A stretch of 64,000 nucleotides of DNA from Cesiribacter sp. SM1. GTDB lineage: Bacteria > Bacteroidota > Bacteroidia > Cytophagales > Cyclobacteriaceae. Positions 58,745 through 64,000 of this stretch are shown here, piece after piece. The notes under the pieces were generated by a model, which searched no databases, had not been told where the DNA came from, and worked only from the letters and a program-made list of their open reading frames with translations. A program made the translations under genes and the position numbers. The stretch is from contig NZ_JAHXBU010000089.1 of assembly GCF_020178975.1 (NCBI RefSeq), forward strand, positions 1 to 64,000. The letters run 5' to 3'. Numbering within the stretch: the stretch's first letter is position 1; each line of letters starts with the position of its first letter.

Positions 58745-60757
58745 TTACAGTGCCGGCTTTTGCTTGCCAGTCCAGAACTTCACCGGTGTGTTTACACCTT
58801 TGGGTGATACCCGTACGTAGCCTTGCATTTCCTGGTGTAGCGCAGAGCAGAAGTCTGTACAGTACATTGGGAAGATACCGGGGCGGGTAGGTACCCACTT
58901 AAGGGTTTGTGTAGCACCTGGCATGATGAGCAGCTCTGCGTTGGTTGCGCCCATGATGGCGAATCCGTGCGGCACATCCCAGTCTTGCTCCAGGTTGGTT
59001 ACGTGGAAGTAAACAGTGTCGCCTACGTTAATGCCTTCGATGTTATCTGGCGTCATGTGGCTGCGGATGGCGGTTTGGTACACATGTACTACGTTGCCTT
59101 TTTTCTCAACCCTGGCTTCTGCTTCCTTCTTGGTAGCATGTGGGTGGGTGTTGTCTTCCAGCTTGTAGAACTTCACGCTGTTAGGCGCCACTTTTTCGGC
59201 TGGGATCACCTGTGCGTAGTGAGGTTCAGCTACGGTTGGGAAGTCAAGCAGCAGCTTCATTTTTTCGCCGCTGATATCGATGAGCTGTGCAGAGTGAGCC
59301 AGCTCGGGACCTGTTGGCAGGTAGCGGTCTTTGGTAATCTTGTTCATGGCGATCAGGTATTTGCCATAAGGCTCTTTGGTATCGCCGCCAGGAATTACCA
59401 GGTGACCAACTGAATAGTAAACCGGAATTCTGTCTTTTACGGTGAAGTCTTTCAGGCTCCACTTGGTAATTTCAGAAGATACGAACATAGAAGAGTAAGC
59501 ATTGCCTTTGCCATCGAACTCGGTGTGCAATGGTCCAAGACCTGGCTCCTGTACTTCAGCAGCCAGTACAGATTCGTACTTCAGCACCGGAATACCTTTG
59601 ATGTCGCCATCGAAATCTTTGTTCTCAATCGCTTTCTGCATCTTAGAGAAGGAGTGAACTGGAATTACAGCAGCCAGTTTACCGCTCACAACCATATACT
59701 CACCTGTTGGGTCTACGTCTACACCGTGGGGCGATTTAGGCACAGGAATCAGGTAAATCATGCCCGGACATTCAGCCGGATCCAGGAATCTTACTGTTTT
59801 CTTGATTTCTGACTTAGCAATGTGGCTGCTCTTGTCCAGCTTGTTGTGGTAGTAATGAGCAGGCATTTCCTTGGCTTTGCCTTCTTTCACATATTTCTCG
59901 GCCAGCTTCCAGTTAACAGCCGCCAGAAAGTCCTTATCGTACTGTGAGGCACCAATTTCCTTCATGGTACCGGCTCTCTCTGTATTGTAGGTAGTAAAGA
60001 AGATCCAGTCGCCGGAAGGGCCCTTGCCACCATTAGCAATGTCGTAGTCAAAGCCTGGCATCATAATCTGGAAGTCCAGGTTCATATCGCCGGTTTCTTT
60101 ATCCACCTTTATAAAGGAGATGGAAGCACGGAACTTTTCCTGGTACTCCTCCAGTGAAGCTTCGTTTGGTGAGCCATCTTCATTGATAGGAACACTAAAG
60201 CGGGTACCAGCCACCACATATTCGTTGTTGTTGGTTGGGTATGGAGAGCAGTGGTTACCGGCGCTGTTCGGGATCTCGATGATCTCGGCTGTTTCAAATG
60301 TTTTCAGGTCGATGCGTGCTACCCGAGGGGTGTTGTTGGCGTTAACGAACAGCCAGCGGCCGTCGGTCATGCCATCGGTGCGGGAAAGCTTAGGGTGGTG
60401 CAGGTCATCCCAGGGTACATTGCCAAAGGAAGTGTTCAGCATGGCTTTGGATTCTTCTGAATAGCCATAGCCGTTTTCTGCATGCTGGGTAAATACCGGT
60501 ATGATTTTCAGTAAGCGGCCGGAAGGCACACCATAAACCGAAACCTGACCATTATAGCCGCCTGATAAGAAAGCGTAGAGCTCATCGTGCTTACCTGGTT
60601 CTACATACACCTTGGAGGCTGCATCGCTGTTCATCAGCGAGGCCTGCGCTGTGTTTGCATCGCCGGGATTACAGCTTTGCATAAAGGGCACCGCCGCCAT
60701 TGCCATCAGCAAAGCAGCTTTAGGTGCATGTTGTTTAAGGGATTGTATTGCTTTCAT
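58745..60757 (-). CDS. nosZ: Nitrous-oxide reductase, clade II type
   Basis: NosZ reduces N2O to N2 in the periplasm with CuA and CuZ copper centres. The 670-residue protein has a non-Tat signal (MKAIQSLKQHAPKAALLMAMAAVPFMQSC) with a possible lipobox-like Cys29, not the twin-arginine signal of clade I. The beta propeller carries the CuZ His residues (NHCSPYPTNNNEYVV, PKSPHGVDVDPTGEYMVV, VAEPHYAQVIP and others). The C-terminal cupredoxin domain has the CuA ligands in MYCTDFCSALHQEMQGY. A Sec signal and the adjoining cytochrome c are typical of clade II. Confidence 0.96.
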   Translation of the reverse strand: MKAIQSLKQHAPKAALLMAMAAVPFMQSCNPGDANTAQASLMNSDAASKVYVEPGKHDELYAFLSGGYNGQVSVYGVPSGRLLKIIPVFTQHAENGYGYSEESKAMLNTSFGNVPWDDLHHPKLSRTDGMTDGRWLFVNANNTPRVARIDLKTFETAEIIEIPNSAGNHCSPYPTNNNEYVVAGTRFSVPINEDGSPNEASLEEYQEKFRASISFIKVDKETGDMNLDFQIMMPGFDYDIANGGKGPSGDWIFFTTYNTERAGTMKEIGASQYDKDFLAAVNWKLAEKYVKEGKAKEMPAHYYHNKLDKSSHIAKSEIKKTVRFLDPAECPGMIYLIPVPKSPHGVDVDPTGEYMVVSGKLAAVIPVHSFSKMQKAIENKDFDGDIKGIPVLKYESVLAAEVQEPGLGPLHTEFDGKGNAYSSMFVSSEITKWSLKDFTVKDRIPVYYSVGHLVIPGGDTKEPYGKYLIAMNKITKDRYLPTGPELAHSAQLIDISGEKMKLLLDFPTVAEPHYAQVIPAEKVAPNSVKFYKLEDNTHPHATKKEAEARVEKKGNVVHVYQTAIRSHMTPDNIEGINVGDTVYFHVTNLEQDWDVPHGFAIMGATNAELLIMPGATQTLKWVPTRPGIFPMYCTDFCSALHQEMQGYVRVSPKGVNTPVKFWTGKQKPAL

Positions 60758-60783
60758 AGCAATGAACGTTAGTTTAAGGCTTT

Positions 60784-61302
60784 TTAATTAGAGGCATCGT
60801 TCTGACGGAAGAATTCCAGCAGCGCACGGGCATCCTGCTCGTTCACGTTTTGGTTAGTCATTTGCGTAAGGTGCTCTGCCAGCAGCTTTTTAGCGGTAGG
60901 ATCTTTCTTGGTCATTTCTTCAGGATTGATGATCATGTTCATGATCCACTCCGGCTTGCGCCGTTCGGTTACACCGGCAATACCCGGCCCTACTACCTTT
61001 GTGTTATCGGTGCGGTGGCAGGCAGAACATTTGCTCTCAAATAACTGCTGGCCGTTTTCCGCCAGCTGAGGGTCAATTTCTCCAAGGCTTACCTCTTTCA
61101 CCGGGCCAATTCCTTTGCCATCGTCTACAGGTGTTGCCTCCTCGGTAGGTGCGCTGCCTGTATTCGCTTCTGCTTTTTTGTCGCTTCCGGAAGAGCAGCC
61201 AATAAAGAAAAAGCACCCGAGCGCCAGCAGCATTATACTGCCCAGGCTGTAGCTACTCTTTCTGTTATTTACTGAATCCGGTTTCTGTCTTGCCGTTTTC
61301 AT
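60784..61302 (-). CDS. c-type cytochrome lipoprotein, nos electron donor
   Basis: A 172-residue protein. The signal has a lipobox (ALGCFFFIGCSSGS, probably Cys36). A Glu/Thr-rich linker follows, then one cytochrome c domain with heme motif CSACH and a probable Met ligand in LTQMTNQNV. It lies 26 bp upstream of nosZ as first gene of the cluster, so it is a likely periplasmic electron carrier to NosZ. A TAGTTTTG box (61358-61351) and a CATGAT-N4-ATCATG palindrome lie upstream, consistent with regulation by a CRP/FNR-type protein. Confidence 0.9.
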   Translation of the reverse strand: MKTARQKPDSVNNRKSSYSLGSIMLLALGCFFFIGCSSGSDKKAEANTGSAPTEEATPVDDGKGIGPVKEVSLGEIDPQLAENGQQLFESKCSACHRTDNTKVVGPGIAGVTERRKPEWIMNMIINPEEMTKKDPTAKKLLAEHLTQMTNQNVNEQDARALLEFFRQNDASN

Positions 61303-61350
61303 AAAGTTTATTGTTTAGCGTTTTAGGCTTTTTTGCCCTTATGTCTGATA

Positions 61351-61358
61351 CAAAACTA
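61351..61358 (-). promoter_or_regulatory. -7 box for the nos operon
   Basis: TAGTTTTG on the minus strand (61358-61351), 49 nt before the cytochrome start. A TTTG -33 box is not present; the region holds TTTTTTT instead. Lack of a -33 box fits an activator-dependent promoter, with the palindrome at 61402-61417 centred about 65 bp upstream of the predicted start. Confidence 0.5.
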
Positions 61359-61401
61359 CCGGCTGCGCTTAGGAGAAAAAAAGACATTAATCTCTTTTAT
61401 T

Positions 61402-61417
61402 CATGATTAATATCATG
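61402..61417. promoter_or_regulatory. CRP/FNR-type palindrome in the nos divergent region
   Basis: CATGAT (61402-61407), TAAT, ATCATG (61412-61417) is a perfect 6-4-6 inverted repeat. Its layout resembles FNR/CRP-family sites (TTGAT-N4-ATCAA). It lies between the divergent nos operon and the 61480 gene, so it could regulate both under low oxygen or nitrogen oxides. The protein that binds it is not in the window. Confidence 0.6.
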
Positions 61418-61479
61418 TTTTATACTATAAGTATGGAAGAACTTTGAGGCATTGATGGGCAAAAAGAGCCCCTGCTGCC

Positions 61480-61869
61480 ATGAAACGAGCTGTTTATCTT
61501 TATTTAGCAATCCTGATCCTGCTCATCCAGCTGAGTGGCAACAGCCTGCTTGTAATGCATTACAGCCTGAACAAGGCATCCATCACCGAGCAGTTTTGTG
61601 AAAACAAGGAGCGGCCGGAACTGGCCTGTGAGGGCAGCTGCCACCTGCAGAAACAGCTAAAGCAACTGGATGAGAATACAGCCGACGGAAATGAAAAACA
61701 GTTAAGGGTTGCTGCAGATATGGTGTGGATCTGCCAGCAGTTCTGCACAGTGGTATTGTTTAGCCAGCCTTTGGTACTAAAGCAGTTCTCCACACCTTAC
61801 AATTCTTTTTACAACAGTCCCTGGAACAGGGGTTTCTTTCACCCGCCCAGGCAGGCTGCAGGTGTTTGA
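61480..61869 (+). CDS. Small exported protein with Cys motif, next to nos genes
   Basis: A 129-residue protein of a type I recall in Bacteroidota metal-related clusters. The N-terminal signal (YLYLAILILLIQLSGNSLLVM) is followed by HYSLNKASITEQFCENKERPELACEGSCHLQKQLKQ, in which Cys at FC, AC and SC positions form a C-x(9)-C-x(3)-C pattern. Another Cys pair is in WICQQFC. The Cys pattern suggests metal (copper) binding, which is inference. It is divergent from nos and 97 bp upstream of the outer-membrane protein gene. Confidence 0.65.
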   Translation: MKRAVYLYLAILILLIQLSGNSLLVMHYSLNKASITEQFCENKERPELACEGSCHLQKQLKQLDENTADGNEKQLRVAADMVWICQQFCTVVLFSQPLVLKQFSTPYNSFYNSPWNRGFFHPPRQAAGV

Positions 61870-61966
61870 CAACTTCTCAGGAGCCTAAGCGCTCCTCCCC
61901 TCATGCCTGTGCTCACCAAAACCACATGGCACTTTCCAAAAAATCCGGACTTAAAAAGAATCTATC

Positions 61967-62899
61967 ATGAAAAAGATATTGATGGCCGCAACGCTGATGC
62001 TGGGCCTGCTGATCACTAGTTTTAGTACACTAGCCTGTGATAAAGGCTGCACCATGGGCGGAAGCTACCTAGGTATTCTGCCCCAGTTTAACAAGCACTT
62101 TGTAGGCCTGCGCTATAACACACGCAGCTACACCCTTACCGGCACCCATACGCATATGATGGATGGCATGCCACATACACACCAGGTAATTACCGAAGAG
62201 CAATACAGTAGCATGGAAGCCTGGGGCCGCTTTTACCCCACCCGCCGCATACAGCTTTTTGCCTTTGTTCCCTATGTAATGAACAGCCAGAGCACAAATG
62301 GCAGCAGCATTCATCAGCAAGGGCTGGGTGATATTAGCCTGATGGCAAATTACAGCCTGATCAATACGGGAGACAGCGCCAGCCACACCCTGAAACACAC
62401 TTTACAACTGGGAGGTGGTGCAAAGCTGCCTACAGGTAATTATAGTGCCACGTACAACAACGAAGTGCTTCCGGCAAACATGCAGGCTGGTAGCGGCAGT
62501 GTGGACCTTATCCTGAATGCCCTGTACACCATCCGCTACAAGCAAACCGGCCTTAGCTCTGATTTTACCTACCGTTTTAATGGAGAGGGCAAAAACGACT
62601 ACCAGTTCGGCAACCGCTATAATGGCTCTACTAACCTCTTTTACTGGCATAAAGCAGGAGCCATATCGCTGCTGCCCAGCGCCGGTCTCTACTTTGAAAA
62701 AGCACAAGCCGACTCCTACCACAATCAGCACAAGATGCAGGGTGGCGGTGGTGCTCTTTTCAGCAACCTTGGCCTGAATGCTTATTATAAAGGATTTGCT
62801 GTGGGTGCTACCTGCCAGTTGCCACTGGCGCAGCAAAACCTCCACCACATTACCAAAGCTAACAGCCGCACTCAATTAAGTGTGAGCTGGATGTTCTGA
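61967..62899 (+). CDS. Exported outer-membrane beta-barrel protein with His/Met loop
   Basis: A 310-residue exported protein. The signal peptide (ILMAATLMLGLLITSFSTLA) is followed by CDKGCTMGGSYLGILPQFNKHFVGLRYN, then a loop rich in His and Met (THTHMMDGMPHTHQV). Alternating strands run to the C-terminal SWMF, an aromatic end typical of outer-membrane barrels. The His/Met loop and two N-terminal Cys could bind copper, needed for NosZ. I do not recognise a named family. It is probably co-transcribed with the preceding Cys-motif protein. A terminator follows at 62965. Confidence 0.65.
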   Translation: MKKILMAATLMLGLLITSFSTLACDKGCTMGGSYLGILPQFNKHFVGLRYNTRSYTLTGTHTHMMDGMPHTHQVITEEQYSSMEAWGRFYPTRRIQLFAFVPYVMNSQSTNGSSIHQQGLGDISLMANYSLINTGDSASHTLKHTLQLGGGAKLPTGNYSATYNNEVLPANMQAGSGSVDLILNALYTIRYKQTGLSSDFTYRFNGEGKNDYQFGNRYNGSTNLFYWHKAGAISLLPSAGLYFEKAQADSYHNQHKMQGGGGALFSNLGLNAYYKGFAVGATCQLPLAQQNLHHITKANSRTQLSVSWMF

Positions 62900-62964
62900 T
62901 CACTAAACTATAGTATCTAAACCAAACCAACAGTTTTGTAGCAAGCTCCGCTACATTATAAAAA

Positions 62965-63000
62965 TAGCCCCCCCTGAATACAGTTCAGGGCGGGGCTTTT
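62965..63000 (+). terminator. Terminator of the outer-membrane protein gene
   Basis: AGCCCC plus CCCTGAA pairs with TTCAGGG plus GGGGCT around a short loop, followed by TTTT. It is 65 nt past the stop and could also serve the convergent esterase-like gene. Confidence 0.85.
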
Positions 63001-63060
63001 GATGATAGCGCCTGCAAAGCTTATATCTACTGACTACTAAAACTTTTCTTTGGCCTGTTG

Positions 63061-64000
63061 CTATAGCAGCTCCCGCCTTACAGATACCACCAGTTTTTTG
63101 TCAGTTGCTTCAATACCTATCGCTGGTGGTGCCTGTACTTGTTCCAGCAATTTTACTTTTGTTATCAGGCTGAATAACCCCGTCAAAATCTCATAGTCAG
63201 TAAACTCACAATGCCCGTACCTTTGAACTGGAAAAGCAGCAAAGTAACCCAGCTTCCCGGCAGCCGCCACTTTCAGCCCATACAAGGGCATATTCCAGAA
63301 AAGCTGAATTGGATCTTTTGTAGTATGCATCATAACCAGCGGATCAGCAATGTTACCTGTGGTCTCATAATCACTCAAGGGGTAAGTACCATCTGCGACA
63401 ATGGTGGTGCGGGCAATGTTTCTGTTTAGTGCAATATCCAGCCCTGGATTTCCTGCGCCTATGTACCAGCGGTTGGTGTTGTCAAAGATTTTACCCTTGA
63501 TTTTCCTTTTGGCATCTTCAATAGTAAAAATATTGTACCATAAGTTACTGATAACCGTGGTTTGTATGCTGGCGGGGTTATTTGGATCATATGGCGCTTT
63601 GCTTACTTCCAGTAACATACGGGTTCTATCGGGGTGGCTGGCAATGGCTTCCAGTATTTTAGGTACCCAGTAAGAATCCCAGTTGGTGATTAACTCTTCA
63701 GAAATGTTATCTATACTGCCGGGTAAGCTTATTATGTTTCTGAAGAAATAATCAAACAGCAGCCGGAAGTCGCCGAAGTGATTCATCTGCTTCTCAAAAT
63801 CCCCGCAAGGCCCACAGAGCGAAAATCCACCATCAAACAGATTGGGGTGCTTTTCCAGGGCCAGTGTTGTAATAACGCCTCCCTGTGAGCCTCCTGTCAG
63901 GTAGGTATAGGAAGGTATTCTGTAATTAGCTTCAAAATATTCCTTTAGTTTAACCATTTCATCAACGCCCTGCTGAATGTGCAGTCCGTTGGCACTATAG
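63061..64000 (-). CDS. Alpha/beta hydrolase-fold protein, 5' end outside the window
   Basis: An open frame runs from the stop at 63061 to the right edge, so the N-terminus is missing (at least 312 residues present). The nucleophile elbow is seen in YLTGGSQGGVITTLALEKHPNLF, with the Ser in GGSQGG. A second region, YGHCEFTDYEI near the C-terminus, may hold the catalytic His. The intact gene would be a secreted or cytoplasmic esterase or peptidase-like hydrolase; the substrate cannot be told. An internal Met at 63957 is not the true start because the frame continues upstream. Confidence 0.75.
   Translation of the reverse strand, partial: YSANGLHIQQGVDEMVKLKEYFEANYRIPSYTYLTGGSQGGVITTLALEKHPNLFDGGFSLCGPCGDFEKQMNHFGDFRLLFDYFFRNIISLPGSIDNISEELITNWDSYWVPKILEAIASHPDRTRMLLEVSKAPYDPNNPASIQTTVISNLWYNIFTIEDAKRKIKGKIFDNTNRWYIGAGNPGLDIALNRNIARTTIVADGTYPLSDYETTGNIADPLVMMHTTKDPIQLFWNMPLYGLKVAAAGKLGYFAAFPVQRYGHCEFTDYEILTGLFSLITKVKLLEQVQAPPAIGIEATDKKLVVSVRRELL

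Overview
The window reads as a piece of a Bacteroidota chromosome, most likely order Cytophagales (a Cesiribacter/Nafulsella/Pontibacter-like lineage; genus not resolved). The evidence is the 16S 5' end at the left edge, many promoters of the Bacteroidota type (TTTG or TTG, 19-21 bp, TANNTTTG), a PorP/SprF-like protein and a protein with a type IX-like C-terminal sorting region, a clade II type nos cluster, and typical Bacteroidota conserved proteins (DUF2480, putative porin, M61 and M16 peptidases). There is no sign of prophage, insertion sequence or CRISPR; this is ordinary core chromosome with some accessory metabolism.

Layout. 1-1450: start of a 16S gene (minus) and a 1.3 kb leader with four promoter candidates. 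1450-5334: rpmH-rnpA-S41 protease and tsaB-DUF2480 (minus). 5.4-13.1 kb: M61 peptidase (plus), a catalytic/non-catalytic M16 peptidase pair, a PfkB kinase and a GNAT-like protein. 13.2-16.9 kb: a small protein and an XRE-S24 (LexA/CI-like) repressor with palindromic operators, then hypothetical and lipoprotein genes. 16.8-23.1 kb: menaquinone genes on the minus strand (thioesterase-menF-menD-menB, a small gene, menE). 23.2-30.1 kb: histidine phosphatase, ArsC-like protein, CdsZ-type zinc ribbon protein, Nif3-like protein, lpxK, putative porin, miaE.

30.2-36.0 kb is a sulfur-assimilation operon: SAM-I riboswitch, ferredoxin, metZ, sulfite reductase, siroheme synthase, APS-type cysH. It holds the most striking signals of the window. 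These are two short ORFs, too short for ordinary gene calling, that encode peptides packed with cysteine codons. The first (30373-30480) directly follows the SAM riboswitch and ends in seven Cys in its last eight residues. The second (32204-32338) sits between metZ and the sulfite reductase, has nine Cys within 15 residues, and is followed by a strong intrinsic terminator just before the reductase start. The arrangement suggests control by SAM at the operon entrance and by cysteine (charged tRNA-Cys) at two points.

36.1-45.1 kb: a periplasmic conserved protein, a lone MacB-type permease, a T9SS-like cargo protein, GNAT and MarR-GNAT proteins, nadB-nadA and an Rrf2 regulator. 45.4-52.1 kb: a RIC/ScdA iron-sulfur repair protein, B12-dependent ribonucleotide reductase, proline dehydrogenase, QueD. 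52.3-54.5 kb: ECF sigma, anti-sigma-like and PorP-like genes. 54.7-61.3 kb: a nitrous-oxide respiration cluster (cytochrome c, nosZ, a membrane-NosL fusion, nosD, nosF, nosY), divergent across a perfect CATGAT-N4-ATCATG palindrome from a Cys-motif small protein and a His/Met-bearing outer-membrane protein. A truncated alpha/beta hydrolase lies at the right edge.
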